Origin: Phycisphaerales bacterium
GTDB lineage: Bacteria; Planctomycetota; Phycisphaerae; Phycisphaerales; UBA1924
Assembly: GCA_026982335.1 (NCBI GenBank)
Contig: JALSHH010000056.1
Location: forward strand, 52,968-116,967
Direction of reading: 5' to 3'
Length of the DNA: 64,000 nucleotides
The notes beneath the pieces are model-generated. The model did no database searches and had not been told where the DNA came from. It saw only the letters and a program-made list of their open reading frames with translations. Position 1 is the first letter of the stretch; each line of letters starts with the position of its first letter. The translations under genes were made by a program, and so were the position numbers. Positions 24,914 through 34,100 of this stretch are shown piece by piece.

Positions 24914-24944
24914 GGGGGGATTGTAGGAGGGGTGAGTTTGACGA

Positions 24945-25010
24945 GCTGCGATCGTGACGGAGCGGTCTTGAGGGGCAATAAAGAGCAGACCGCTCCGTCA
25001 CGATCGCAGC
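24945..25010. repeat. Perfect 24-bp palindromic repeat, copy A (between queD and queE)
   Basis: Arms 24945-24968 and 24987-25010 are perfect reverse complements (GCTGCGATCGTGACGGAGCG plus GTCT) around an 18-base loop. The arm resembles that of the element at 25747-25828 on the other side of queE, so both belong to one repeat family. Confidence 0.85.
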
Positions 25011-25026
25011 CTATAAAGAGAGAGGC

Positions 25027-25737
25027 TCAAGTTCCTCTCGTATCACCAAAGAGGGCGATGTGGAGGCGGGGGCAATAGGTCCAGCCTCGATCGAGGCATT
25101 CATCGAGGATCCATTGGATCGAGTCCTGATCGGGCACGCTCACGCCTTGAGGCATGAGCATGATGTCGCGAGGATGATATCCAACAATGTGCGCCAGAAT
25201 TGTATCGATCTCGATTAGGTCGTTTGGGTCGGCGACGACGAACTTAATTTGACGATCGGGCGTCGAGGCGATGAGCTCGTTGATCGCATCGCAGTTGAGT
25301 CGGTGTTGTTCGTGGCGGCTGGCCCAAGCGCCGGATTCGTCGCGTGGGTCATTGATTGGGTTCGAGTTGGCGAGTTTGGGTGAGAGGCTCATCAGGTGGC
25401 ACGACACACCTGGCAAGGTGACGGTGCCTGCGGTTTCGATGGTGATGTGGAAGCCGAGTTTGGCGAGTTGGTTCGAGAGGGGGACAAGTTGTTTGAAGAT
25501 CATCGGTTCGCCGCCGGTGAGGACGGCGTGGTGGATGCCCGATGCTTTGGCCTCTTTGATGAGTGATTCGATGGTGCGCGATGTGCTTTCTGGGTTCCAA
25601 CTCGCGTAGGGGGTGTCGCACCATGTGCATCGCAGGTTGCACCCGCTGAGTCGGCAGAACCAACTCGGCACGCCCGTGTATTTGCCTTCGCCTTGGATGG
25701 AGGTGAAGGTTTCGGAGATGGGGAGTGTGTCGGTCAT
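25027..25737 (-). CDS. queE: 7-carboxy-7-deazaguanine synthase QueE
   Basis: A 236-residue radical-SAM enzyme. It has the short QueE N-terminus ISETFTSIQGEGKYTGVPS, the cluster motif CNLRCTWC (Cx3Cx2C) with DTPYASW following, and AVLTGGEPM. It converts 6-carboxy-tetrahydropterin to 7-carboxy-7-deazaguanine, between QueD and QueC in preQ0 synthesis. The C-terminal LHIALFGDTRGT end is typical of the longer QueE type. Both sides of the gene carry a copy of the same palindromic repeat. Confidence 0.92.
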   Translation of the reverse strand: MTDTLPISETFTSIQGEGKYTGVPSWFCRLSGCNLRCTWCDTPYASWNPESTSRTIESLIKEAKASGIHHAVLTGGEPMIFKQLVPLSNQLAKLGFHITIETAGTVTLPGVSCHLMSLSPKLANSNPINDPRDESGAWASRHEQHRLNCDAINELIASTPDRQIKFVVADPNDLIEIDTILAHIVGYHPRDIMLMPQGVSVPDQDSIQWILDECLDRGWTYCPRLHIALFGDTRGT

Positions 25738-25746
25738 GGGTTTGGT

Positions 25747-25828
25747 CCAACGGGCCGCGACCGTGAGGGAGCGGTTTTCTTTTGCTTAAACATTCCAAGA
25801 CCGCTTCCTCACGGTCGCAGCTCGTTGG
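25747..25828. repeat. Palindromic repeat, copy B (between queE and queC)
   Basis: Arms 25747-25778 and 25797-25828 match as reverse complements at 28 of 32 positions. The core GCGACCGTGAGGGAGCGG parallels GCGATCGTGACGGAGCGG in copy A. Three of the four arm differences are transitions that preserve G-T pairing, as expected if the RNA or DNA hairpin is what is kept. Confidence 0.8.
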
Positions 25829-25837
25829 AACAATGAC

Positions 25838-26536
25838 CTAAGCATAGTTCGTTGGATCGTCGATGCCTGCTTGCTTGAATCCAGATCGGCGAAGGATGCA
25901 CGAATCGCATCGTCCGCACGCCCCGCCGGCGGGTGATGGGTCGTAGCACGAATGAGTCATGGAATAATCAACCCCGAGCTCGGTGCCTTTTTGGATGATC
26001 TGGGCTTTGGTCATGTTCATCAAAGGGGTATGGATTTCGACCTTGTGCCCATCGGTGCCCAGCTTGGTGGCGAGGTTGGCGGTGTGGATAAAGGATGCAA
26101 TGAACGCGGGTCGGCAATCGGGGTAGCCTGAATAGTCAATCGCGTTGACCCCGATGAAGAGGTCGGTTGAGCCGATGGTTTCGGCGTAGGCCAAGGCGAT
26201 CGAGAGAAAAATCAGATTTCGGGCGGGTACATAGGTGATTGGGATGTTGGTCATGGCGGATTCATCGCGATCTTTGGGGATTTCGCGGGTATCGGTGAGG
26301 GCGCTGCCGCCGAAGGGTCCGATATTGATGGGGAAGATGCGGTGGGAGGCTGCGCGCATGGATGAAGCAATTTGTGCGCACGCATCGAGTTCATGACGAT
26401 GGCGTTGTCCGTAATCGAAAGCCAAGGTATGGCAGGTGTAGCCTTGGGATTGGGCGATTGCCAAGGCGGTGGTTGAGTCGAGTCCGCCCGAGAGGAGGAC
26501 GATCGCGGGTTTGGATGAAGTGGTGTGTGTGGGCAT
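25838..26536 (-). CDS. queC: 7-cyano-7-deazaguanine (preQ0) synthase QueC
   Basis: A 232-residue ATP-dependent amidation/dehydration enzyme with the PP-loop SGGLDSTTALAIAQ at its N-terminus, FDYGQRHRHELDAC, VPARNLIFLSIALAYAE and FIGVNAIDYSGYPDCRP, and the zinc site in CYDPSPAGGACGRCDSC near residue 205. It makes preQ0 from 7-carboxy-7-deazaguanine. ATG 26536 is chosen as the closest to the family start; ATG 26548 is also open and neither has a clear ribosome site. It is divergent from a zinc-ribbon membrane protein gene 80 bases away. Confidence 0.93.
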   Translation of the reverse strand: MPTHTTSSKPAIVLLSGGLDSTTALAIAQSQGYTCHTLAFDYGQRHRHELDACAQIASSMRAASHRIFPINIGPFGGSALTDTREIPKDRDESAMTNIPITYVPARNLIFLSIALAYAETIGSTDLFIGVNAIDYSGYPDCRPAFIASFIHTANLATKLGTDGHKVEIHTPLMNMTKAQIIQKGTELGVDYSMTHSCYDPSPAGGACGRCDSCILRRSGFKQAGIDDPTNYA

Positions 26537-26617
26537 ATCTGGTGGCATATGTGGAGGTTATGTCGATTCAGGACGGAATTGTGTACCGTTGGATGTGAAA
26601 GTCTGGTAGAATAGGGT

Positions 26618-27385
26618 ATGCCATTCTCGATGCTTAGCGCGAGGGTGTTGTGTGTTCGCCCGATCGGGATTACTTCCGACTTCTGTCCTGTCTGCCGACA
26701 GGAGCGCCGTTTTCACTTGGCGCAGGCGGAGCGCAAGCGGTATTTTTTGTGTTTTGATCAGGGTCGAGAGGGTCAGCCTCACCATGAGTTAACTTGCTTT
26801 GTCTGTGGGTGCAAGGTCGAGCGGCCGACGGAAGAACGCCCGATCGAGATTCTTCCCGATCCCAAGAGTGCCGGGAGTTATGAGCCGACGCCGTTGCCGA
26901 TCGTCAAATCGCGCATCGCCGATTGCTTGGTGATGGAGGAGGCGTTGCAATCGGGCAGACTCAAAGGAGACGATCGTGAGGAAATGATCCGATACACCAT
27001 GATGGGGTTTGCACGGATTTATGACGAAGAGCCTTTCGAGCGTGTCAAGCCTTGGGTGACGATGGTGATGCTTGTGACGATCTTTGGCCTTGCGGGATCG
27101 GGTATCTGGTCGATGCAGCATTCGGGGTCGGTGGTGCCTTTGGTTGCTGCGATTGGGGCAATTGGTGTGGTGATCTTTGCGATGCTGTATTGGGTGACCA
27201 AGCATTCGCCCCGCAAGCGGGTGCGGACTTGGTTGGCGATGGCGTTATTGCCGATTGATCCGACGCGCGAAGAAATAATCCAGGCTCGGCGTGAGATGCA
27301 AGCCTCGCGGATTTCGGCGGGTGATCGGATTCGGCCTGAGAAGGTGATGGCGAAAATGAAACGCCTCAAACCCAAGATGGGGTGA
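26618..27385 (+). CDS. Unknown zinc-ribbon protein with two membrane helices
   Basis: A 255-residue protein I do not recognise. It has CPVC (residues 23-26) and CFVCGC (60-65), a probable zinc ribbon; a linker; two hydrophobic segments, roughly TMVMLVTIFGLAGSGIW (147-163) and VVPLVAAIGAIGVVIFAML (172-190); and a basic C-terminal tail ending KMKRLKPKMG. Topology would put ribbon and tail on the same, presumably cytoplasmic, side. It is divergent from queC and converges with trmB, so neighbours give no clue. ATG 26618 follows AGGGT; ATG 26630 is an alternative. Confidence 0.65.
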   Translation: MPFSMLSARVLCVRPIGITSDFCPVCRQERRFHLAQAERKRYFLCFDQGREGQPHHELTCFVCGCKVERPTEERPIEILPDPKSAGSYEPTPLPIVKSRIADCLVMEEALQSGRLKGDDREEMIRYTMMGFARIYDEEPFERVKPWVTMVMLVTIFGLAGSGIWSMQHSGSVVPLVAAIGAIGVVIFAMLYWVTKHSPRKRVRTWLAMALLPIDPTREEIIQARREMQASRISAGDRIRPEKVMAKMKRLKPKMG

Positions 27386-27431
27386 ACAAGAGAAGGTGAA
27401 CAGGATTGGGCGAGAAGCTATTTTGCTTTTC

Positions 27432-28223
27432 TCAACGCTTTCTCAACACACCAGCATGAAAACTCCGTCCTTCGATCCGGAACTTACGCTCGAAGTTCGT
27501 CCCGACGAGCTCGCCTTCGCCTGCAGATTCTGGAGCGGCGAAATCGGTCAGCTCAAAGGGGAGTGGCTCGCTTTGATCGAGGAAAGTACGAATAGATTCT
27601 GGGGCAGTTGGGATGCTTGGCCGGGTGAAATCTTTGTGGGTCGACGATGAGCCAGTGGCCCAGAGGTCAAAGTGGGCGAGATCCCAAGCCCAAAGTTCGT
27701 CGTGGTCGGTGACGACGCGGAGCTCGCCTGCCGGTTTGAGGCAGCGCCAGATATCGAACAAAGTTTGATGCTGAATGACCCGTTTTTTGTGGTGTTTTCT
27801 CTTTGGCCAAGGGTCAGAGAAGTAGAGGTGGACGACATCAATGGTTTCGTTGGGGCATCGCCACTTGAGGAGTTGGGCCGCATCGGTGTGCAGCACGCGG
27901 ACATTGGTGTGCGTGTTTTCGCTCTCCTGCTTTCGGCGGATGCGATCGGCGATGTAGGCAGCGAACTCGCCAGCCCATTCGATGCCCAGAAAGTTGGTGG
28001 CCGGCTCAAGATGGGCTTGTTGGACTAAGAAGGCACCTTTGCCGGAACCGATTTCAAGCTCGAAGCGTTTGGATGGGTCTTTGAACCATGTGCGGAGATC
28101 GAGCCGGGCGGATTCGGGGTCGTCAATGATCGAGTCAGGGAGGGGAGGGAGTTCGGTGTCTGAGATCGCGACCACCCCGGGGGCGGTGTTGAGTGTTTTT
28201 CTATGGCCGAGTCCGAATGACAT
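27432..28223 (-). CDS. trmB: tRNA (guanine46-N7)-methyltransferase TrmB
   Basis: A 263-residue class I methyltransferase of the TrmB family: LEIGSGKGAFLVQQA (AdoMet motif I), NFLGIEWAGEFA, the catalytic/RNA segment YFSDPWPKRKHHKKRV, and the closing GTNFERKFRIEGR. It methylates G46 in the variable loop of tRNAs. Its length is within the family range. The N-terminal 45 residues include GHRKTLN, typical of planctomycete and other bacterial TrmB. It converges with the zinc-ribbon gene, 46 bases apart. Confidence 0.92.
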   Translation of the reverse strand: MSFGLGHRKTLNTAPGVVAISDTELPPLPDSIIDDPESARLDLRTWFKDPSKRFELEIGSGKGAFLVQQAHLEPATNFLGIEWAGEFAAYIADRIRRKQESENTHTNVRVLHTDAAQLLKWRCPNETIDVVHLYFSDPWPKRKHHKKRVIQHQTLFDIWRCLKPAGELRVVTDHDELWAWDLAHFDLWATGSSSTHKDFTRPSIPTAPESIRTFLDQSEPLPFELTDFAAPESAGEGELVGTNFERKFRIEGRSFHAGVLRKR

Positions 28224-28255
28224 GGGAGGAGTGTATCCCGGCTCGTTGAAGAGGA

Positions 28256-28690
28256 ATGAGGAACCTAAGATTGTTCATGCAAGAAACCCCACCAGCATCA
28301 GGTTCGCTCCAGCTCCGTGTTCGTTATGTTGAGTGTGATCCGATGGGTGTGGTGCATCATTCGAGCTATCTGCCTTGGATGGAGATGGGGCGGACGGAGT
28401 TGTTGCGGAGCGTGGGCAAGAGTTATGCCGCGATGGAGGCTGACGGGGTGTTTCTGGTGGTGACGAAGGTGGAGGTGAAATACCGTCGGCCTATGAAGTA
28501 TGATGATCTGGTGGAGATTCGGACGAAGGTTGAGAAGGCGAGCAAGATCAAGCTGCACCATTCGTATGAGATCGTGCTCGTCGAGCGCGGCGGGGAAGCA
28601 GCGGATCAGGTGTGCGCGGTGGCGAGCACAGAGTTGGCGTGCGTTGGGGATGATGGGCGGTTGACAGCACTGCCGGGGTGGTTGGTGTAG
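28256..28690 (+). CDS. Hot-dog fold acyl-CoA thioesterase (YbgC/4HBT family)
   Basis: A 144-residue single hot-dog domain with RVRYVECDPMGVVHHSSYLPWMEMGRTELLR; the aspartate in ECDPMGVVHH is the family's catalytic residue, and VKYRRPMKYDDLVEIRTKV is the second conserved block. Substrate is likely a short or aromatic acyl-CoA or acyl-ACP, but YbgC-type enzymes are broad. No Tol-Pal genes, the usual YbgC neighbours, are near. ATG 28256 is used; ATG 28277 is also possible. It is divergent from trmB with 32 bases between. Confidence 0.85.
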   Translation: MRNLRLFMQETPPASGSLQLRVRYVECDPMGVVHHSSYLPWMEMGRTELLRSVGKSYAAMEADGVFLVVTKVEVKYRRPMKYDDLVEIRTKVEKASKIKLHHSYEIVLVERGGEAADQVCAVASTELACVGDDGRLTALPGWLV

Positions 28691-28753
28691 GGCCGTCTTT
28701 GTGCGCTTTTGCCCCCGTTTTGCAGTTGTTTGCCTCTATTTCACCAAAGTCGC

Positions 28754-28781
28754 TTGAACCTGAAGGCCGATATGATAGTAT
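28754..28781 (+). promoter_or_regulatory. Possible sigma-70-like promoter of the structured RNA
   Basis: TTGAAC (28754-28759) and TAGTAT (28776-28781) are 16 bases apart, which would start transcription near 28788, just ahead of the structured segment. The match is moderate. Confidence 0.35.
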
Positions 28782-28787
28782 TGAGGC

Positions 28788-28853
28788 ATAAGCAACCCCC
28801 GTACTTCGTTGCGGGTCGCGAGGCCACCCTTTGGGGTGGCTTCTGCTCTTTTT
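28788..28853 (+). ncRNA. Candidate small structured RNA ending in a terminator, upstream of the NYN gene
   Basis: Within about 66 bases there are three nested pairings: AGCA (28791-28794) with TGCT (28844-28847), ACCC (28795-28798) with GGGT (28813-28816), and GCCACCC (28823-28829) with GGGTGGC (28834-28840) around TTTG, then TTCTGCTC and five T residues. This could be a compact three-way junction with a terminator-like 3' arm. It precedes the NYN nuclease gene by 51 bases. It may be a separate RNA, a leader that attenuates the gene, or only a terminator of the thioesterase gene; sequence alone cannot decide. Confidence 0.4.
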
Positions 28854-28904
28854 GGGGACAGCCGGGAGATCGCTTTTTAGATTCGAGTCGGTTATTGTTC
28901 GGGT

Positions 28905-29525
28905 GTGCGAACATCAATCTATATTGATGGATTCAACTTGTATTACGGTGCGGTGAAGGGGACGCCGTATAAGTGGCTTGATCTTGAGAAGATGGTCGGT
29001 TCCTTGCTCGGCAAGGGGCATGATCTTGTGCGGATCAAGTACTTCACAGCAATCGTTTCGGCCCGATCTCCGAATGATCGGTCAGCGTTGAATCAGCAGT
29101 TGTATTTACGAGCAGTTCGATCAAATCCGCTCATCGAAGTTCATCTCGGTCATTTTATGACTCATCGAGTGTCGATGCGATTGGTCAGTGATTCGTCGAA
29201 GTCTGTTCGTGTCATCAAGACCGAGGAAAAAGGATCAGATGTTAATCTGGCCACCCACATGGTGGTTGATGGGTTTCATGATGAATATGACTGCGCGGTG
29301 ATGATAACGAATGATTCGGATTTGTCTGAACCATTTCGTGTTGTGCGGGAAGTGCTTGACAAGCGGACTGGTGTGATTTGTCCGCACAATCGTCGAGTGT
29401 CGCAGCAGCTTGCTAAGCACGCGAACTTTATCAAGAAGATTCGTGCGGGGCTGTTGGGTGCGAGTCAACTACCCGATCAACTCCGTGATGCGAAGGGTGT
29501 GATCAACAAGCCTACAAACTGGTAG
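28905..29525 (+). CDS. NYN-domain (PIN-like) ribonuclease, LabA/DUF88 type
   Basis: A 206-residue protein that is almost entirely one NYN domain: SIYIDGFNLYYG (Asp8), KTEEKGSDVNLATHM (Asp112) and AVMITNDSDLSEP (Asp137, Asp139), the acidic residues that bind metal in PIN-like nucleases. Family members cut RNA or are presumed to. It starts at GTG 28905; no strong ribosome site is visible. The gene stands alone between the thioesterase and radA (convergent, 6 bases apart) and is preceded by a candidate structured RNA with terminator. Toxin, RNA-processing or defence roles are all possible; none is shown. Confidence 0.82.
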   Translation: MRTSIYIDGFNLYYGAVKGTPYKWLDLEKMVGSLLGKGHDLVRIKYFTAIVSARSPNDRSALNQQLYLRAVRSNPLIEVHLGHFMTHRVSMRLVSDSSKSVRVIKTEEKGSDVNLATHMVVDGFHDEYDCAVMITNDSDLSEPFRVVREVLDKRTGVICPHNRRVSQQLAKHANFIKKIRAGLLGASQLPDQLRDAKGVINKPTNW

Positions 29526-29531
29526 TGAATG

Positions 29532-31004
29532 TCACATCAGCCTCTCAATCGCCTGCGAGACATTCCGAATCGGGATCAGTTCCATCCCCTTAATCCTTGG
29601 CAGTTTTGACGAGCCCATATCAGGCACGAAGCTGTGGGTGTAGCCCAGGCGGGCGGATTCTCGGAGGCGTTGTTCGAGTTGGGTGGCGGGGCGGAGTTCG
29701 CCGCCTAGGCCGACTTCGCCGATGGCGATGGTGGTGGGGGAGAGGGAGCGTTTGTAGTGGGCGCCGGCGATGGCGAGGGCTAAGGCGAGATCGCTGGCGG
29801 GTTCGATGATTTTGAGGCCTCCAACCGCCGAGGCGAAGACATCGCGGTCGGCGAGGCGGAGCCCGCCGTGTTGTTCCAATACCGCGATGAGCATGGCGAG
29901 CCGGTTGGTGTCGAGCCCGGAACTTTTGCGTTTTGCGCTGCCGACGAAGCCGGTGGCGGTGAGGGCTTGGAGTTCGACGAGTACGCAGCGCGAGCCGTGC
30001 ATCGCGGGGCATGCGACGGCTCCGGGTCGGTGTTCATTACCCGATTGCATGGCGGCGACGGACATGCCGCCGGGGAGTTGCTGCAAGCCTCGCCCGGTCA
30101 TCTCGAAGATGCCCAGTTCGAGGGTGGTGCCGAAGCGGTTTTTGATGGCGCGGACGATGCGGGCACTGTGGTACCGATCACCCTCGAAGTAGAGCACGGC
30201 ATCGACCATGTGTTCCAACATCCTCGGCCCCGCCAAGGTGCCTTCCTTGGTGACATGTCCGACGAGGACGATGGCGATGCCGGTGGCTTTGGCGAAGTAG
30301 ACGAGTTCAGCGCAGCAGCGCCGGAGTTGGGTCACTGAACCGGGGGAGGCTTCGAGGTCGGCTTTGTAGATCATCTGGATCGAGTCGATGACGCAGACAT
30401 CGGGCTTGATTTTGCGGGCTTGTTCGAGGATGCGGGCGAGGTTCGTATCGGCGAGGACGAAGAGGCTATCGGAATTGGCGACACCGAGGCGAGCTGCGCG
30501 GAGTTGGATCTGCTCGGCGGATTCTTCGCTCGACACATACAATACCTTGCTTGTCCAGTCGCGTTTGGATGAATCCATATTGACCGGTGACGCCCATGCG
30601 CCGGCAGCCTGCAAGAGCAAGGTCGATTTGCCGATCCCGGGTTCGCCGCCGACGAGGATGACCGAACCGGGGACGAGTCCCTTATTTGAAAGCGCAGCGG
30701 CATCGGTGTCCGAGCCTCCGAGCACGCGATCGAACTCGGCGATGCCGGTGGGGAGTCGGCGCATTGGGACAAGGTTGGTCATGATCTCGGTGATGGCGGT
30801 GGCAGCGGGTGCACCCACGCCGGGCTTGGATTCGATACTTGTTCCGAAGCCGCCGCCTCCCCGGTGCGGGTCGGTTCCAGCGGATTTGTCGAACGGTGAT
30901 TCTTCGAGCGAGTCCCATTGGTTGCAATCGGGGCATTTGCCCATCCATCGGTGGTGGGTTGAGCCACAGGATGTACAGACGAAGATGGTGCGTGTCTTGC
31001 TCAT
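29532..31004 (-). CDS. radA: DNA repair protein RadA
   Basis: A 490-residue RadA: N-terminal four-cysteine zinc finger (CTSC and CPDC, residues 9-12 and 24-27), RecA-like core with Walker A GGEPGIGKSTLLLQ, YVSSEESAEQIQLRAARLG, Walker B VCVIDSIQM, the RadA-specific KNRFG motif (AIKNRFGTTLE), and a C-terminal Lon-protease-like domain (DVFASAVGGLKIIEP, GEVGLGGELR). It is a helicase for branch migration in recombination. ATG 31004 is chosen because the zinc finger begins directly after it; the frame continues to 31883 but only as the shadow of the opposite gene. It is divergent from the AsmA-like gene. Confidence 0.94.
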   Translation of the reverse strand: MSKTRTIFVCTSCGSTHHRWMGKCPDCNQWDSLEESPFDKSAGTDPHRGGGGFGTSIESKPGVGAPAATAITEIMTNLVPMRRLPTGIAEFDRVLGGSDTDAAALSNKGLVPGSVILVGGEPGIGKSTLLLQAAGAWASPVNMDSSKRDWTSKVLYVSSEESAEQIQLRAARLGVANSDSLFVLADTNLARILEQARKIKPDVCVIDSIQMIYKADLEASPGSVTQLRRCCAELVYFAKATGIAIVLVGHVTKEGTLAGPRMLEHMVDAVLYFEGDRYHSARIVRAIKNRFGTTLELGIFEMTGRGLQQLPGGMSVAAMQSGNEHRPGAVACPAMHGSRCVLVELQALTATGFVGSAKRKSSGLDTNRLAMLIAVLEQHGGLRLADRDVFASAVGGLKIIEPASDLALALAIAGAHYKRSLSPTTIAIGEVGLGGELRPATQLEQRLRESARLGYTHSFVPDMGSSKLPRIKGMELIPIRNVSQAIERLM

Positions 31005-31119
31005 GAGTGAGTATAGACGGCAGGCTGTGTTTGGGCGGGGTGTGTTTGGGTGTTTGGGCGTAAAACTTCGGGTCGAGCACCTATAGTGATGGGGTGACTT
31101 TCTTCTGTGCGAGGCTTCA

Positions 31120-34100
31120 GTGGCGACAACAGACCGATCCGAAATCCAGGTACCCGTCAAGAAACCACGGCGCAAGTGGCGTCGTCGGTTGGTGTGGGTG
31201 CTTGTGATCGCCCCTTTGGGATTGATCGCGGGTGTGTTGATTATCGGACAGACTTCGGTGATACAGATGATCGTCGAGCCGATTTTGGAAAAGCAGCTCG
31301 GGATTGATGTGACAACGGGCTCGATCAACCTGATGCCGACGGGCGAGATTGTGATCAGCGATGCGGTCTTCAAGACGGATACGATTGCCAATCGTGCCGG
31401 TTCGCTTGTCGAGTTTGATCGGGCGAGGATCTGGGTGAACTGGTGGGGGGTCATCAAAGGTTCGGGGCAGGTGCATTCGATCGTGATCGAAGAACCGATC
31501 GTTCGGGCGAGCCAGGATATGGAGACAGGGGTGCTGAACCTGGCGGTGCTGGAGTTCAGGCAGGGCGGTGGTGGCGGAGCGACGCCTGCGATGGAGATTC
31601 GCGATGGGATTCTGGAAATTGGTGAGCATGACGGAGATTCATACCGTGTACTCAAAGAGCTTTCCATTGAAGGACGGATCACCGAGCAGGCCCATGATGG
31701 GGTCTCGGCGTTTGATTTTGCTGCTTTGCCCGTCGAGCCAAGCTTGTCGAACTCGTTGGTGACGACTCGTGGGTCGTTTGGGTTGACCGGGAAAATCTCC
31801 AAAGACGGAATCGACGGCGTGGTCGATGGCGTGCGTCTTGAGGATTGGCCCGCCGACATTGTGCCGAGCCGATCGCGGGGCATGTATAAGCGTTTGGCGC
31901 TGGCGGGTGATTTGGCACCGACCCGGTTCCATGTGTCGCCCGACGGGTTGATCGAGGTGGTGCTGATGCTTGATGGGGTAGCGATGACGCTGCCGATTGA
32001 GGATGTGGATTCGCGCCTCGGTCCAACGATCAGACCCTCCGATACGCTTCGGATGCGCCAAACACGCGGGATTATTCGGTTTGGTACCCAAGGACTTCGC
32101 GCTCAGATCAAGGGGTTCATCGACAAGCTCGAATATGATGTGGAGCTTTCGTATCAGGGGCTCGATACCCAGAGTCCTTTTACGGCGACGCTGGTGACGG
32201 ACTTTCGACTCGATGCCAATTTTAAGCCGACCAGATTCTTACCCAAGAGAGTGCTGTCGAAGCTTGACCGGTTCGAGCACCCGATTGCCGATGTTCATGC
32301 GGTGGTGCAGATATCTCGCGGGGATGGTTCTGACGCAGAAATCAAGGTTTCAGGTAGAGTCGATCTTTCCAATGGCAGTGCGGTATATAAGAAGTTTCGG
32401 TATCCGTTTTATGAGCTTGCCGGTGTGATCGAGTTTGATCCTGACCAATTGGTGATTCGCGAGATCACCGGCGTTGGTCCAACGGGTGCGAGGCTGGTTG
32501 CCAATGGGTTGTTCTCGCCTTTGGGTGAACACTCGGTGGTCAATCTTGATCTGCATGTCGAGGGGATCGCGATTGATGAGCACCTCATGCGGGCACTCGA
32601 TGAAGATCAACGCGATTTGGCCGGGGCGTTGTTCAGCGAGAAAAACTATGAGCATCTACTCGAAGAGGGTTTGGTGCTGACGCACAAAGATGCTGAGGAA
32701 CTGAGAGATCTTCGGCGTCGGCTTTGGGATCGGCTCGATCAATGGCGTGAAGGGATCGACGGAACAAATCAGGACCGGCGCGATTTGGCCCACGAGCTTG
32801 CATCGGTTGATCGTCAGCTTTTGGCGCCGGTTTTTGCATTCGGTGGGTCGGCCGATATCGATGTCAAGCTTGTGCGCCATCCCCAGCGGCCTGCGGACGA
32901 CCGGTGGACGACCGATGTGCGCGTCAAACTTCCCAAGGCGGGGATTGTTCCTGAGCATTTTCCGCTTCCGATCCAGGCCCATGATGTCGAGATCATCATC
33001 AACGAAGACCGCGTCGAGCTTACCGGTGGGCGGTACAATGGGTTGACGGGGGGGTGGGCCAGTGTCGATGTGATGCTTGATATGACCGTGCCCAGCGCCA
33101 AGCCCACGATTGAGATTGTTGCTCGGGAGTTTCCGATTGATGATCGGCTCATCGCGGCGATTCCGGGGTATTACGATCCGCAGAGCGATGATCCTGATGA
33201 TATTTCGCTTCGCCGAATTCTTGATCGGCTTGGGCTCAACGGGATGGTGGAGTGTGACGCTTCGATCGGGCCGCGGTCTGACGGGCGACTCGGATATGAC
33301 ATCGAGTCAACGATTCTTCATGGGTCGGCCAGGCCGATGAGGCTGATGCGTTCGACGGATGCGGATGATTTTTCATCGTCGGCTGCCCGGGTCGATCCGC
33401 TTGTGTTCGATCAGATGTATGGGACGGTGTATGTCACCGAGGAACTGATTATTGTGGACCTTGCGGGGATGCTCTCGTCATCTGAGCACCCTTTAGCGCC
33501 CACACCGATCGAGGTGCTCACGCAGTTGACGCTGGCGAGCAAAGCACGCGGGCTTGGGGGGGTTCGACGGGTGCGTGGCTTGTTGCCGACGGATTTTGGG
33601 CCTCCTGCGCCTGGACCGATGCTGTATGCGACCGCCCGTGCCGATGGGATTGATTTGGCGATGCCTTTAGAGCATGCAGTGGCGGTGGTGTCGCCGAGGG
33701 TTGCTCGTGAGCTCCTTGAGATGAAAAAGCAATACAACCCCGATGGGTTGCTCGGGGTTGGCGCCAAGTTCGAAGGATTCGTCGGCGGGTCGATCGATAC
33801 CACACTCACACTCGACGGGGTCGAGCAGTTCGGGATTGACTTTGAGGATACGCGGTATCGTGTGGGGTCATCACTCGGGCGTGCTCAGGTGTTGCTTTCG
33901 CAGCAGCCGGGAGTCTGGTTCGATGGGTTCCGCATTGCGATCAAGGCTGATGGACAGAATGCCGGGGTGCTCTGGCTCGATGGGGCGTTGCCTCTGGCCC
34001 GCGCGGGCAAGTCTATCGAGATCACCGAGCCGACCACTTTGTCGATTGATTTCAAGAACGGGACTTTTGACTCGCCGATTACCATGGGAGTGGTGGATCG

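Noticed and set aside
24945..25828. CRISPR-like repeats around queE
   Set aside because: Only two copies, each a hairpin in itself, with a gene rather than a spacer between them.
31005..31883. N-terminal extension of RadA by 293 residues
   Set aside because: It overlaps the AsmA-like gene on the other strand and lies before the conserved zinc finger that begins RadA.
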